Counted from the stretch's first letter, positions 10,101 through 19,214 are shown. The stretch: 54,307 bases of DNA from Pseudomonas sp. GM48 (GCF_000282335.1 NZ_AKJM01000002.1:1-54307); one strand, 5' to 3'. Made by a program: numbers and translations. The notes: a model not told the origin generated them from the letters alone.

Positions 10101-10795
10101 CGCTGGCGATGAAGATGGACATCGAAGTGATCGTCGGCGAAGACAAGCTGAGCTTTGCGGGATTTGGCCTGACCGCGAATGTGCAGGGACATGTGCACGT
10201 CGGCGACAACATGGACACCCGCGGCGAGTTGTGGCTCAACGACGGGCGTTATCGCGCCTACGGCCAGCGGCTTTCAGTGCGCCGGGCACGCTTGCTGTTT
10301 GCCGGTCCCATCGATCAGCCGTACCTGGACATCGAAGCCATTCGCAAGACGGATGACATCATCGCCGGCATCCGCCTGAGTGGCAGCGCCGAGCAGCCGA
10401 CCACGCAGATCTTCTCCGAACCGGCCATGAGCCAGGAGCAGGCCCTGTCCTATCTGGTGCTCGGGCGTCCGCTGAGCAGCAATGGCGAAGACAACAATAT
10501 GCTCGCCCAGGCGGCGCTCGGTCTGGGCTTGATGGGCAGCTCCGGGGTCACCAGCGGCCTGGCCAAGAACCTGGGGATCCAGGACTTCCAGCTCGACACC
10601 CAGGGCAGCGGCAACACCACCAGCGTGGTGGCCAGCGGCAACCTGTCCGAGAAGCTCAGCCTGCGCTATGGCGTTGGCGTGTTCGAACCGGCCAACACCA
10701 TTGCCTTGCGCTACAAGCTGAGCAAAAAGGTCTACCTCGAAGCCGCCGGCGGCGTCGCCAGTTCGCTGGACATCTTCTACAAGCGGGATTTCTAG
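7124..10795 (+). CDS. tamB: Translocation and assembly module inner-membrane protein TamB
   Basis: A very long AsmA/VPS13-like bridge protein that spans the periplasm and partners TamA. It has 1223 residues (E. coli 1259). The GTG start overlaps the tamA stop in a GTGA. One transmembrane anchor occupies about residues 7-27 (VTLLAIVALLMLVVLTLATV), followed by more than 900 residues of repetitive amphipathic beta-strand pattern rich in LxLxG motifs, as expected for the lipid-conducting groove. The C-terminal TamB (DUF490) domain, about 870-1223, includes GELWLNDGRYRAYGQRL and ends LEAAGGVASSLDIFYKRDF. No later gene is cotranscribed; a REP pair follows. Confidence 0.95.
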   Translation: MTRGLKVTLLAIVALLMLVVLTLATVLGTATGSRWALGFVPGLTLENFQGRLGGQWSADRVLWQQDTSRVELNQVIFAWSPLCLTRMTLCIEQLQADQVSLTFPPGTEEPDSGPITLPELKLPLAIELGQIKVGRLLFNGSEELKGLQLAAHWTAAGLKIDSVALQRDDLSLNLSGLLQPSGNWPLNAEGKLTLLSTPEPLALALKIDGDLLKTLNLKADSSGYLNGQLTGELQPLVENLPAKVRITADGFKPSADLPDTLQLNQLELTGTGDLKNGYALQGKATLPAEQGPVVLALQGKVDAEGAQIAALDLTANDKQSLKLTGLVDWSKGLSAEAKIDWLDFPWHRLYPLIDEPEVALRRFNGEVSYTDGKYLGHFDAALDGPAGAFTLASPFAGDLTKIYLQQIQLQAGQGKAEGHLNLQFADGIAWDTALDLSAINPAYWVAELPGTLAGPLRSQGEMKNEMLSLNADLDLKGKLRGQPAVIQARADGSGERWNLNALQVRLGDNSISGKGSLQQKLVGQIDLKLPRLAQLWPQLRGQLNGRVDVAGTLKAPQGKLDLQGSQLAFQDNRLQSLNLDATLDSAQRAKIDLKGSGIRAGDTSLGALTASGQGDIKNQKLNLDLQGPQLKLALGLDGVLEQGNWRGRLASGDIQAGGQDWKLQGPAKLERLADGKINFGAHCWASGQASLCGEDSRLMPEPKLRYHLKQFPIDSLAQWLPKDFAWQGRLNADLQLDLPASGPNGQISVDAGGGTLRIKEKDQWLDFPYQTLKLTSKLTPKRIDTELNFVGGKLGELMVQAQLNPLPKNKPLSGSFRLSGLDLSVARPFVPMVEKLSGRLNGSGTIAGGLLAPQVNGSLQLSDGIVAGPELPMELQNLHVQALIAGESVQLNGGWNSGKAGQGSLNGSIAWGQALVVDLALKGSQLPVTVEPYAKLEVAPDLKISMTGDELAIAGKVLVPKGEITIRELPPSTVKVSDDTVIVGQQTEEGKPPLAMKMDIEVIVGEDKLSFAGFGLTANVQGHVHVGDNMDTRGELWLNDGRYRAYGQRLSVRRARLLFAGPIDQPYLDIEAIRKTDDIIAGIRLSGSAEQPTTQIFSEPAMSQEQALSYLVLGRPLSSNGEDNNMLAQAALGLGLMGSSGVTSGLAKNLGIQDFQLDTQGSGNTTSVVASGNLSEKLSLRYGVGVFEPANTIALRYKLSKKVYLEAAGGVASSLDIFYKRDF

Positions 10796-10829
10796 GCCCG
10801 CATTTCCTACAAAAGACCGAGTCGCCCCA

Positions 10830-10894
10830 TTCGCGAGCAAGCCCGCTCCCACAGGTTCAGCGTGATCCCTGTGGGAGCGGGCTTGCTCGCGAAG
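10830..10894. repeat. REP inverted pair
   Basis: Head-to-head copies (TTCGCGAGCAAGCCCGCTCC... and GGGAGCGGGCTTGCTCGCGA) with a very short loop, just after tamB. They probably form a strong hairpin at the 3' end of the tam transcript. Confidence 0.88.
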
Positions 10895-10963
10895 GCGTCC
10901 GTGTGGGCAGCACAAAACCCGACACTATTTATCAACTATTTACCAAGCGTGCTAACTATTGCG

Positions 10964-11018
10964 TTGACATTCGCTGCCTAGGCAGTAACATCTAGACATA
11001 CATTCACTGCCTAGGCAG
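10964..11018 (+). promoter_or_regulatory. Efflux operon promoter with two palindromic MarR operators
   Basis: A -35 TTGACA (10964-10969) and a -10-like TAACAT (10986-10991) are 16 bp apart. The perfect 12-bp palindrome CTGCCTAGGCAG occurs at 10974-10985, inside the spacer, and again at 11007-11018, downstream of the expected start point. The two copies are 33 bp apart, about three helical turns. This fits autorepression by the MarR protein encoded immediately downstream. Motifs are seen directly; the binding protein is inferred. Confidence 0.7.
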
Positions 11019-11033
11019 CTAATTGGTGGTCAG

Positions 11034-11507
11034 ATGAAACATTTCTCTCCGGACGATTTCCAAAATTGCCATCTCGGCCTGCTGCTCGGGCGCGCCGCGC
11101 TGCTCAAGGACCGGATCATCGACACCCACATGGAACCCCACGGCATCACCGCCGCGCAGTTCAAGGTGTTGATCATCATGGCCCAGTACGGCGTCGACTC
11201 GCCGGGCGAGTTGTGCCGTCACCTGTCCCTGGACAGCGGCTCGATGACTCGCATGCTCGATCGTCTGGAACAGAAAGGTTTCCTCGCCCGCCAACGCTCC
11301 GAGGCGGATCGCCGCCAAGTGCAGCTTGTACTCACGGAAGAAGGGCAAAAGCTCGCCGGGCTGTTGCCGCACATCGGTGCCGAAGCCATGAATGAACTGG
11401 CCGGTGCCATCACTCCAGATGAGCTGAAGACTCTGGAGATGATTCTGAAGAAAATTCTAGTAGCAGCCGGTGACTCGATCACCCTGCTGCGGGTAGGTGA
11501 CAAATGA
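11034..11507 (+). CDS. MarR-family repressor of the efflux operon
   Basis: 157 residues, a usual length for MarR proteins. The winged helix-turn-helix lies at about residues 45-115: ITAAQFKVLIIMAQYG, then the recognition part SGSMTRMLDRLEQKGFLARQ and the wing EADRRQVQLVLTEEGQ, all typical of the EmrR/MprA-like branch. Terminal helices form the dimer domain where small phenolic or lipophilic ligands usually bind. It is the first gene of a four-gene unit (regulator, outer-membrane factor, adaptor, pump), overlapping the next gene by ATGA. Twin palindromes in its promoter suggest autoregulation and control of the whole operon. The inducing compound is unknown. Confidence 0.92.
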   Translation: MKHFSPDDFQNCHLGLLLGRAALLKDRIIDTHMEPHGITAAQFKVLIIMAQYGVDSPGELCRHLSLDSGSMTRMLDRLEQKGFLARQRSEADRRQVQLVLTEEGQKLAGLLPHIGAEAMNELAGAITPDELKTLEMILKKILVAAGDSITLLRVGDK

Positions 11508-12973
11508 GCAGTAAACCCTTGCGTACCGGCCTGAGCCTGGTGCTGTTGGCCATGAGCCTGGCCGGTTGCGCCAGCTACAGCGGCCTGAAAGCCGAAGGTG
11601 TCAGCCTCGACGCGAAAAACCTCAAGGCCGGGCAATCCCTCGGCGGCGTGGCGTTGTCGCCGGCCGCCTGGCCGAAAAGCGACTGGTGGAAAAGCCTTGG
11701 CGACCCGCAACTCGACGGCCTGATCCGCGAGGCCCTGCGTGATAGCCCGGACATGCAAATCGCCGACGCCCGTGCCCATCAGGCCAGCGCTGCGGCCTAC
11801 GCCGCCGACGCCGAGCGGATGCCGACCCTGGATGCCAGCGCCGGTGTCAGCCGCTCGCGCCTGGCCCGGGACCAGGACCCGCGCGGGCAGGGCGATGCTT
11901 ACGCCACCATTCGCAACATCAGCAGCAGTTTCAACTACAACTTCGACCTGTGGGGCGGTCAGCGCGATGCCTGGGAAGCAGCCCTGGGCCAGGCCCGTGC
12001 CGCCGAAGTCGACCAGCAGGCCGCGCAACTGACCCTGGCCGCCGACGTCGCCCGGGCCTACAGCGATCTGGGGCAGGCGCATATCGTCTATGACCTGTCC
12101 AGCGAAGACCTCAAGCGCACCCGGCAAATGCTCGACCTGAGCCAGCGGCGCCTGACTGCCGGGATCGACAGCCAGTACCAGTTCCAGCAGACCGAAAGCC
12201 TGGAAGCCACCTCCCAAGCCAATTTGATCGACGCTGAAAAGCGCCTGAACAGCGCAAAGATCGCCCTTGCGGTGCTGCTCGGCAAAGGTCCGGACCGCGG
12301 CAATGAAATTGCCCGGCCGAATATTCTTCAACCGAGCGCGGTAGCGCTACCTTCGGTGTTGCCAGCCGAACTGCTCGGGCGTCGCCCGGACCTGGTGGCC
12401 GCGCGCTGGCGGGTCGAGGCGGCGAGCAAAAGTATCGACGCCGGCAAGACCCGGTTCTATCCCAACTTGAACCTCAGCGCCGCTGCCGGCGCCGAATCCT
12501 TGTTGGGCGATGCGATGTTTGGTTCGGCCAGCCGCTTCTTCAACATTGCACCGACGATCTCTGTGCCGATTTTCGACGGTGGCCGCTTGCGCGCCGACCT
12601 CGATTCGCGTGACGCCGATTACGACCTCGCGGTGGCGCAGTACAACAAAAGCCTGGTGAAGGCGCTGGGGGATGTCGGTGACAGCATCAACCAGTTGCGC
12701 GATATCGGTCGGCAGATCGCGGCCCAGCAGCACGCCACCGACATCGCCCAGGATTCCTACAACACCGTGGTCCAGCGTTACGGTTCCGGCATCGGCAACT
12801 ACCTGGACGTGCTCAGCATCGAGCAGCAATTGCTCCAGGCCCAGCGTCAGCTGGCCAACCTGAATGCCGAGCAGATCGACCTGTCAATCCAACTGATGCA
12901 GGCACTGGGTGGCGGTTTCCAGCCTGAGGCCATCGCCTCGGCCAACGCCACGCCAGCCACGCTGACCCACTAA
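11504..12973 (+). CDS. Outer-membrane efflux lipoprotein, NodT/OprM type
   Basis: 489 residues. The signal peptide carries the lipobox LAGC with Cys22 as the acylated residue, so this is an outer-membrane lipoprotein channel. Two repeated outer-membrane efflux domains (about 65-255 and 285-470) show the usual features: DWWKSLGDPQLDGLIREAL near the start, SSFNYNFDLWGGQRDAWEAA, LLGRRPDLVAARWRVEAASK, and the late VVQRYGSGIGNYLDVLSIEQ. It would form the trimeric exit duct for the EmrA/EmrB-like proteins encoded next. It overlaps the marR stop by ATGA and is followed after 15 bp by the adaptor gene, so coupling is tight. A dedicated outer-membrane gene in an emrAB-type operon is common in pseudomonads. 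Confidence 0.93.
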   Translation: MSSKPLRTGLSLVLLAMSLAGCASYSGLKAEGVSLDAKNLKAGQSLGGVALSPAAWPKSDWWKSLGDPQLDGLIREALRDSPDMQIADARAHQASAAAYAADAERMPTLDASAGVSRSRLARDQDPRGQGDAYATIRNISSSFNYNFDLWGGQRDAWEAALGQARAAEVDQQAAQLTLAADVARAYSDLGQAHIVYDLSSEDLKRTRQMLDLSQRRLTAGIDSQYQFQQTESLEATSQANLIDAEKRLNSAKIALAVLLGKGPDRGNEIARPNILQPSAVALPSVLPAELLGRRPDLVAARWRVEAASKSIDAGKTRFYPNLNLSAAAGAESLLGDAMFGSASRFFNIAPTISVPIFDGGRLRADLDSRDADYDLAVAQYNKSLVKALGDVGDSINQLRDIGRQIAAQQHATDIAQDSYNTVVQRYGSGIGNYLDVLSIEQQLLQAQRQLANLNAEQIDLSIQLMQALGGGFQPEAIASANATPATLTH

Positions 12974-12988
12974 TTCAAGGTACCTGTC

Positions 12989-14191
12989 ATGGCCACTGCC
13001 GATACAACTCAACCTCCTGAAAACACTCAAGGCAACCCCAATTCGGGCAAGCGCAAGTTCATGTTGCTGGTCCTGGCTGCCGCCGTCGTGCTGAGCGGCG
13101 CGGGCGTCTGGGCCTACCACGAGTTTTACGGGCGCTGGAGCGAAAGCACCGACGACGCCTATGTGAACGGCAACGTGGTGGAAATCACGCCGCTGGTCAC
13201 GGGGACCGTGGTCAGCATCGGCGCCGACGATGGCGATCTGGTGCATGAAGGCCAGGTGCTGGTGAACTTCGACCCGAACGACGCCGAAATCGGTCTGCAA
13301 AATGCCCAGGCCAATCTGGCGCGTACCGTGCGTCAGGTGCGCGGCTTGTACAGCGATGTGGACGGCATGAAAGCCCAGGTCAATGCGCAGAAAGCCGAAG
13401 TGCAAAAGGCCCAGGACAACTTCAGCCGGCGCAAGAACCTTGCCGCTGGCGGGGCGATTTCCCAGGAAGAACTGTCCCACGCCCGCGACGACCTGACCTC
13501 GGCGCAAAACGCCTTGGCCAACGCCGAACAAAAGCTCAAAACCACCAGCGCGCTGGTCGATGACACCGTGGTTTCATCGCACCCGGACGTGATGGCCGCC
13601 GCCGCGCAATTGCGTCAGGCGTACCTGAACAACTCACGCAGCGTCCTGATTGCACCGGTCACCGGTTATGTGGCCAAGCGTTCGGTGCAACTGGGCCAGC
13701 GCGTGCAACCGGGTACCGCGCTGATGGCGGTGATTCCGCTGGATCAGCTGTGGATCGACGCCAACTTCAAGGAAACCCAGTTGCGTGACATGCGCATTGG
13801 CCAACCGGTGGAGATCGAGACGGACCTGTACGGCAGCAGCGTGAAATACAGCGGCACCATCGACAGCCTCGGCGCCGGGACCGGCAGCGCCTTTGCCTTG
13901 CTGCCGGCGCAGAACGCCACCGGCAACTGGATCAAAATCGTGCAACGCGTGCCGGTGCGGATCCACGTCAATGCCGAAGAACTGGCCAGGCACCCGTTGC
14001 GGGTCGGTCTGTCGACCATGGTTGACGTGAACCTGCGCGACCAGAGTGGCCCGGTGCTGGCACAACAGCCGCCGCAAAAGGCCTCGTTCAGCACCAATGT
14101 CTACGACCGTCAGTTGGCCGAGGCGGACGCGATGATCACCCAGTTGATCCACGACAACAGCGCCGCGGTCAGCAAGACCGCGCAACGCTGA
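12989..14191 (+). CDS. EmrA-like membrane fusion (HlyD family) adaptor
   Basis: 400 residues. A short cytoplasmic tail and one transmembrane segment (about 24-46, FMLLVLAAAVVLSGAGVWAY) precede the periplasmic part. The first half-motif of the lipoyl domain (DDAYVNGNVVEITPLVTGTV) is followed by a long coiled-coil hairpin (about 95-205, LARTVRQV to KLKTTSALV), then the second half-lipoyl segment (APVTGYVAKRSVQLGQRVQP) and beta-barrel. This is the layout of EmrA, which links an inner-membrane DHA2 pump to the outer-membrane duct. A REP pair of about 96 bp separates it from the pump gene, which is unusual inside an operon. Confidence 0.92.
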   Translation: MATADTTQPPENTQGNPNSGKRKFMLLVLAAAVVLSGAGVWAYHEFYGRWSESTDDAYVNGNVVEITPLVTGTVVSIGADDGDLVHEGQVLVNFDPNDAEIGLQNAQANLARTVRQVRGLYSDVDGMKAQVNAQKAEVQKAQDNFSRRKNLAAGGAISQEELSHARDDLTSAQNALANAEQKLKTTSALVDDTVVSSHPDVMAAAAQLRQAYLNNSRSVLIAPVTGYVAKRSVQLGQRVQPGTALMAVIPLDQLWIDANFKETQLRDMRIGQPVEIETDLYGSSVKYSGTIDSLGAGTGSAFALLPAQNATGNWIKIVQRVPVRIHVNAEELARHPLRVGLSTMVDVNLRDQSGPVLAQQPPQKASFSTNVYDRQLAEADAMITQLIHDNSAAVSKTAQR

Positions 14192-14207
14192 AATGCCATT
14201 ACATCGA

Positions 14208-14303
14208 CCCTGTGGGAGCGGGCTTGCTCGCGAAGGCGGAGCGTCAGGCGACATCCATGTTGAATGTGCCGACCTCTTCGCGAGCAAGCCCGCTCCCACA
14301 GGG
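14208..14303. repeat. REP inverted pair inside the efflux operon
   Basis: Inverted copies flanked by CCCTGTGGGAGCGGGCTTG and its complement lie between the adaptor gene (ends 14191) and the pump gene (starts 14356). All other genes of the unit overlap or lie within 15 bp, so the element appears to have been inserted into a compact operon. Confidence 0.9.
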
Positions 14304-14355
14304 TTAGCTGCGTCTGTAACAGGCGCAGCACCGATCAGGTTTCAAAGGATTCGCG

Positions 14356-15888
14356 ATGAGCAATAACGCGTCTTTCACGCCACCGAGTTTGCTGCTCAGC
14401 ACCATCGGCCTGTCGCTGGCGACCTTCATGCAAGTGCTCGACACCACCATCGCCAACGTGGCGTTGCCGACGATTTCCGGCAACCTGGGCGTGAGTTCGG
14501 AACAGGGCACCTGGGTAATCACCTCGTTTGCAGTGAGTAACGCCATCGCTTTGCCGCTGACCGGTTGGCTCAGTCGCCGATTTGGCGAGGTGAAGCTGTT
14601 TGTCTGGGCCACGCTGCTGTTCGTGCTGGCCTCGTTTTTGTGCGGTATTTCGACGTCCATGCCGGAGCTGGTGGGCTTTCGGGTCTTGCAAGGCGTGGTG
14701 GCGGGGCCGTTGTACCCGATGACCCAGACCCTGCTGATTGCGGTTTACCCCCCGGCGAAACGGGGGTTGGCCCTGGCATTGCTGGCAATGGTCACGGTGG
14801 TCGCGCCGATTGCCGGGCCGATCCTCGGCGGCTGGATCACCGACAGCTACAGCTGGCCGTGGATTTTCTTCATCAACGTGCCGATCGGCTTGTTCGCGGC
14901 ATGGGTGGTGACCCAGCAGATGAAAAAGCGCCCGGTGGTCACCAGTCGCCAACCGATGGACTACGTCGGTTTGATCGCGCTGATCATCGGTGTCGGCGCG
15001 TTGCAGATCGTGCTCGACAAGGGCAACGACGCCGACTGGTTTGAATCGAGCTTCATCGTGATCGGCAGCGTGATTTCGGTGGTGGCCCTGGCGTTCTTCG
15101 TGATCTGGGAAATGACCGATGAGCACCCGGTGGTCAACCTGCGCCTGTTCGCCCATCGCAACTTTCGCTACGGCACCATCGTGCTGATTCTGGGTTATGC
15201 CGGGTTCTTCGGGATCAACCTGATCCTGCCGCAGTGGCTACAAACGCGACTGGGTTACACCGCGACCTGGGCCGGTTTTGCCGTGGCGCCGCTGGGGATC
15301 CTGCCGGTGCTGCTGGCGCCGTTTGTCGGCAAGTACGCGCCGCGATTCGACATGCGGGTGCTGGCGGGCGGGGCGTTCCTGGCCATCGGCCTGAGCTGTT
15401 TCATGCGCGCCGGGTTCACCAATGAAGTGGACTTTCAGCACATCGCGTTGGTGCAGTTGTTCATGGGGATCGGCGTGGCGCTGTTCTTCATGCCGACCCT
15501 GACCATCCTCCTTTCGGATTTGCCACCGAGCCAGATTGCCGACGGCTCGGGGTTGGCGACGTTTTTGCGGACCTTGGGCGGCAGTTTTGCGGCGTCACTG
15601 ACGACCTGGATCTGGATTCGTCGGGCGGATCAGCATCATGCGTACCTGACAGAAAGCATCACGCCGTTCGATCCGGCGACCCGCGAGGCGATTACCCATC
15701 TGGGCGGGGCAGGGGCCAAGGCCTATACGCAGCTGGATCAGATGGTGATCAGTCAGGCGTACATCATGTCCACGGTGGATTACTTCACCTTGCTGGGCTG
15801 GATGTTCCTGGGGCTGATCCTGATTGTGTGGCTGGCCAAGCCACCGTTTACGGCGAAGGCCGGGCCTGCGGCCTCTGCGGGGCACTAA
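14356..15888 (+). CDS. EmrB-like DHA2 multidrug efflux pump (MFS)
   Basis: 510 residues with about 14 predicted transmembrane helices, the number typical of the proton-driven DHA2 subfamily. Signature motifs are visible: FMQVLDTTIANVALPTISGN in helix 1 (motif D1, with the conserved Asp) and GWLSRRFGEVKLFVWATLLF (motif A). Motif C appears in helix 5 as VAPIAGPILGGWITDSYSW. With the upstream adaptor and outer-membrane lipoprotein it would expel hydrophobic compounds across both membranes. Substrates cannot be inferred from sequence. The start at 14356 gives the N-terminus MSNNASFTPPSLL; a REP pair precedes it and another follows its stop. Confidence 0.93.
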   Translation: MSNNASFTPPSLLLSTIGLSLATFMQVLDTTIANVALPTISGNLGVSSEQGTWVITSFAVSNAIALPLTGWLSRRFGEVKLFVWATLLFVLASFLCGISTSMPELVGFRVLQGVVAGPLYPMTQTLLIAVYPPAKRGLALALLAMVTVVAPIAGPILGGWITDSYSWPWIFFINVPIGLFAAWVVTQQMKKRPVVTSRQPMDYVGLIALIIGVGALQIVLDKGNDADWFESSFIVIGSVISVVALAFFVIWEMTDEHPVVNLRLFAHRNFRYGTIVLILGYAGFFGINLILPQWLQTRLGYTATWAGFAVAPLGILPVLLAPFVGKYAPRFDMRVLAGGAFLAIGLSCFMRAGFTNEVDFQHIALVQLFMGIGVALFFMPTLTILLSDLPPSQIADGSGLATFLRTLGGSFAASLTTWIWIRRADQHHAYLTESITPFDPATREAITHLGGAGAKAYTQLDQMVISQAYIMSTVDYFTLLGWMFLGLILIVWLAKPPFTAKAGPAASAGH

Positions 15889-15903
15889 ACACCACACAAC
15901 CAA

Positions 15904-15993
15904 TGTGGGAGCGGGCTTGCTCGCGAAAGCGGAGGATCAGTCAACAGAGATGTTGAATGTTAATCCGCCTTCGCGAGCAAGCCCGCTCCCACA
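15904..15993. repeat. REP inverted pair
   Basis: Inverted copies (TGTGGGAGCGGGCTTGCTCG..., complement at 15970-15993) fill the gap between convergent emrB-like and lpxH genes, with no classical terminator beside them. Confidence 0.9.
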
Positions 15994-16011
15994 GGGGGGG
16001 GTGTTCGTTAG

Positions 16012-16764
16012 TTAGTTGGCGGGGGCTGTCAGTTGCGGCGGCGGGGTGAAGTCGAACGGCGCCAGCGCAAACCCTTGTTCGTCGACCTGCAATGCCCACC
16101 CTTGACGATCCCAGTCCCCCAGCACAATGCGCCTGGCCGCGTGCTCGCCAAGCTGCAACTTGTGAATTGCGGGACGATGGGTATGCCCGTGAATCAAGGT
16201 CTTCACGCCGTACTCCTGCATGATCCGCGGAATCTCTTCGGGCGTGACATCGACGATGTCGTTGGCCTTCATTCGCACCTGCGTACGGCTTTCGCTGCGC
16301 AGCTTGCGCGCCAATTTCTGGCGTGTGCGCAGCGGGAGGTGGCGCAGAATGAACAGGGTGATCGGGTTGCGCAGATAGCGGCGCAGCTTCATGTAGCCGA
16401 CATCGCGGGTGCACAGGCTGTCGCCGTGCATCAGCAGCACCGGCTCGCCTGCGAGCTGCACGACACTCGGGTCCTTCAACAATGTGCAGCCAGCTTCTTT
16501 GCAGAACGCCTTGCCGAGCATGAAGTCGCGATTGCCGTGCATCAGAAAAATGGCCGTGCCGCTGTCGCTGAGGTCGCGCAGGGCCTGGCAGATGGAGCGC
16601 TGGAACGGTGTCATGGCGTCGTCGCCAATCCACACCTCGAAAAAGTCGCCCAGAATGTACAACGCACTCGCCGAGCGGGCGCGTCCGGCGAGCAAATCCA
16701 GAAACGCCCGGGTGATATCCGGGCGCTCCTCTTCCAGATGTAAATCTGAAATCAGCAATATCAC
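16012..16764 (-). CDS. lpxH: UDP-2,3-diacylglucosamine diphosphatase
   Basis: Hydrolyses UDP-2,3-diacylglucosamine to lipid X and UMP in lipid A synthesis, on the inner face of the cytoplasmic membrane. It has 250 residues (240 in E. coli). Calcineurin-like phosphoesterase metal motifs are in order: [11 protein letters not shown] (D-x-H), [11 protein letters not shown] (G-D-x-x-D), HGNRDFMLG (GNRD) and [11 protein letters not shown] (GHTH). The GTG start overlaps the ppiB stop in a GTGA, so translation is coupled to ppiB, the usual Pseudomonas arrangement. Confidence 0.96.
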   Translation of the reverse strand: MILLISDLHLEEERPDITRAFLDLLAGRARSASALYILGDFFEVWIGDDAMTPFQRSICQALRDLSDSGTAIFLMHGNRDFMLGKAFCKEAGCTLLKDPSVVQLAGEPVLLMHGDSLCTRDVGYMKLRRYLRNPITLFILRHLPLRTRQKLARKLRSESRTQVRMKANDIVDVTPEEIPRIMQEYGVKTLIHGHTHRPAIHKLQLGEHAARRIVLGDWDRQGWALQVDEQGFALAPFDFTPPPQLTAPAN

Positions 16765-17264
16765 TCAATGATCTCGGCTTTCTCGATGATCACGTCGTCT
16801 GCCGGTACGTCCTGGTGGCCGGCCTTGGAAGTGGTAGCCACGCCTTTGATCTTGTCGACAACGTCGGTGCCGGCGGTCACTTTACCGAATACCGCGTAGC
16901 CCCAGCCTTGTACGTTCTTGCCGCTGTGGTTCAGGAAGCTGTTGTCCGCCACGTTGATGAAGAACTGTGCGGAAGCCGAATGCGGCTCCATGGTGCGGGC
17001 CATGGCAATGGTGTACTTGTCGTTGGAAAGACCGTTGTCAGCTTCGTTCTGGATGCTTGGACGCTTGTCTTTCTTTTCTTTCATGCCTGGCTCGAAACCG
17101 CCGCCCTGGATCATGAAGTTACCGATGACACGGTGGAAAACGGTGTTTTCGTAGTGACCGGCTTTGACGTATTCAACGAAGTTGGCCACGGTGATCGGGG
17201 CTTTGTCGGCGTTCAGTTCGAGGACGATGTCGCCGAAGTTGGTAGTCAGTTTGACTTGGGTCAT
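16761..17264 (-). CDS. ppiB: Peptidyl-prolyl cis-trans isomerase B (cyclophilin)
   Basis: 167 residues without a signal peptide, so a cytoplasmic cyclophilin that speeds proline isomerisation during folding (E. coli PpiB has 164). Core motifs: [18 protein letters not shown] with the catalytic Arg, [17 protein letters not shown], and [20 protein letters not shown]. As in other bacterial type-B forms, the human cyclosporin-contact Trp is not conserved. Upstream gene of the ppiB-lpxH pair, divergent from glnS with a 252-bp shared region. Confidence 0.96.
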   Translation of the reverse strand: MTQVKLTTNFGDIVLELNADKAPITVANFVEYVKAGHYENTVFHRVIGNFMIQGGGFEPGMKEKKDKRPSIQNEADNGLSNDKYTIAMARTMEPHSASAQFFINVADNSFLNHSGKNVQGWGYAVFGKVTAGTDVVDKIKGVATTSKAGHQDVPADDVIIEKAEIIE

Positions 17265-17516
17265 GATCGTTACTCTTTATAAGGAATTCGTGGTGTTGGA
17301 ACCTCATGTCCCGTCACCGGTTCAGCCTTTTTGGCCAAGGTGCGCAGTTTAGCGTGCCAGACGCGAATTTCGAGGCTGTTTTTTCATTTACAGCCTATTA
17401 AATACGACGGTTTACAGAGTGCGCTCTGTCAGGCCCTTGACAGCATCGGCTATGATAGCGGCTTTGTTTTGTCAGGCCCGTCTTCCCGGCCGCGCACTTG
17501 TACGTTCAAGGATCCT

Positions 17517-19214
17517 ATGAGCAAGCCCACTGTCGACCCTACCTCGAATTCCAAGACCGGCCCCGCTGTGCCGGTCAATTTCCTGCGCCCGATCATCCAG
17601 GCGGACCTGGACTCGGGTAAGCACACGCAGATCGTCACCCGTTTCCCGCCTGAGCCCAACGGCTACCTGCACATCGGTCACGCCAAGTCGATCTGTGTGA
17701 ACTTCGGCCTGGCCCAGGAGTTCGGCGGCGTTACCCACCTGCGTTTCGACGACACCAACCCGGCCAAGGAAGACCAGGAATACATCGACGCGATCGAAAG
17801 CGACGTCAAATGGCTGGGCTTTGAGTGGTCCGGCGAAGTGCGCTACGCCTCGCAGTATTTCGACCAGTTGCACGACTGGGCGGTGGAGTTGATCAAATCC
17901 GGCAATGCCTACGTCGACGACCTGACTCCGGAGCAAGCCAAGGAATACCGTGGCAGCCTGACCGAACCGGGCAAAAACAGCCCGTTCCGCGACCGCAGCG
18001 TCGAAGAGAACCTGGACCTGTTCGCCCGCATGAAAGCAGGCGAGTTCAAGGACGGCGCACGCGTGCTGCGAGCCAAGATCGACATGGCTTCGCCGAACAT
18101 GAACCTGCGTGACCCGATCATGTATCGCATCCGCCACGCTCACCACCACCAGACCGGTGACAAGTGGTGCATCTACCCGAACTACGACTTCACCCACGGT
18201 CAGTCGGACGCCATCGAAGGCATCACCCACTCGATCTGCACCCTGGAGTTCGAAAGCCATCGCCCGCTGTACGATTGGTTCCTCGACAACCTGCCGGTGC
18301 CGGCCAAGCCGCGCCAGTACGAGTTCAGCCGCCTGAACCTGAACTACACCATCACCAGCAAGCGCAAGCTCAAGCAACTGGTCGATGAAAAGCACGTCAA
18401 CGGCTGGGACGATCCGCGCATGTCCACGTTGTCGGGTTTCCGTCGTCGTGGCTACACGCCGAAATCGATCCGCAACTTCTGCGAAATGATTGGTACCAAC
18501 CGTTCCGACGGCGTGGTCGACTTCGGCATGCTCGAATTCAGCATCCGTGACGACCTCGACCACAGCGCCCCGCGTGCCATGTGCGTACTGCGTCCGCTGA
18601 AAGTCGTGATCACCAACTACCCGGAAGGCCAGGTCGAGAACCTCGAACTGCCGTGCCACCCGAAAGAAGACATGGGCGTGCGCGCGTTGCCATTCGCCCG
18701 TGAAATCTATATCGACCGTGAAGACTTCATGGAAGAGCCGCCGAAGGGCTACAAGCGCCTGGAACCGGCCGGTGAAGTGCGTCTGCGCGGCAGCTACGTG
18801 ATTCGTGCCGACGAAGCGATCAAGGACGCCGATGGCAACATCGTCGAACTGCGCTGCTCGTACGATCCGGACACCCTGGGCAAGAACCCGGAAGGCCGCA
18901 AGGTCAAAGGCGTGATCCACTGGGTGCCGGCCGCTGCCAGCGTCGAGTGCGAAGTGCGCCTGTACGATCGCCTGTTCCGTTCTCCGAACCCGGAGAAGGC
19001 CGAAGACAGCGCCAGTTTCCTGGACAACATCAACCCTGACTCGCTGCAGGTACTCACCGGTTGTCGTGCTGAGCCTTCGCTGGGCAATGCACAGCCGGAA
19101 GACCGTTTCCAGTTCGAGCGCGAAGGTTACTTCGTCGCCGATCTCAAGGACTCGAAACCAGGTCAGCCGGTATTCAACCGTACCGTGACCCTGCGTGATT
19201 CGTGGGGCCAGTGA
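17517..19214 (+). CDS. glnS: Glutaminyl-tRNA synthetase
   Basis: Class I synthetase that charges tRNA-Gln with glutamine. The start at 17517 is preceded by AAGGA at 5-6 bp and gives 565 residues (E. coli 554); an in-frame upstream codon would add 62 non-homologous residues through the promoter and is rejected. Motifs: [14 protein letters not shown] (HIGH class) near residue 45, and [10 protein letters not shown] in the KMSKS position, close to the E. coli form VMSKRK. The two C-terminal anticodon-binding beta barrels are intact to SWGQ. A TATGAT at 17451-17456 may be the -10 of its promoter, but I found no well-spaced -35. cysS follows after 21 bp, so the two are probably cotranscribed. Confidence 0.97.
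   Translation: MSKPTVDPTSNSKTGPAVPVNFLRPIIQADLDSGKHTQIVTRFPPEPNGYLHIGHAKSICVNFGLAQEFGGVTHLRFDDTNPAKEDQEYIDAIESDVKWLGFEWSGEVRYASQYFDQLHDWAVELIKSGNAYVDDLTPEQAKEYRGSLTEPGKNSPFRDRSVEENLDLFARMKAGEFKDGARVLRAKIDMASPNMNLRDPIMYRIRHAHHHQTGDKWCIYPNYDFTHGQSDAIEGITHSICTLEFESHRPLYDWFLDNLPVPAKPRQYEFSRLNLNYTITSKRKLKQLVDEKHVNGWDDPRMSTLSGFRRRGYTPKSIRNFCEMIGTNRSDGVVDFGMLEFSIRDDLDHSAPRAMCVLRPLKVVITNYPEGQVENLELPCHPKEDMGVRALPFAREIYIDREDFMEEPPKGYKRLEPAGEVRLRGSYVIRADEAIKDADGNIVELRCSYDPDTLGKNPEGRKVKGVIHWVPAAASVECEVRLYDRLFRSPNPEKAEDSASFLDNINPDSLQVLTGCRAEPSLGNAQPEDRFQFEREGYFVADLKDSKPGQPVFNRTVTLRDSWGQ

Noticed and set aside
17331..17516. 62-codon upstream extension of glnS
   Set aside because: It overlaps the promoter region and lacks similarity to synthetases; the ATG at 17517 has AAGGA at proper spacing.
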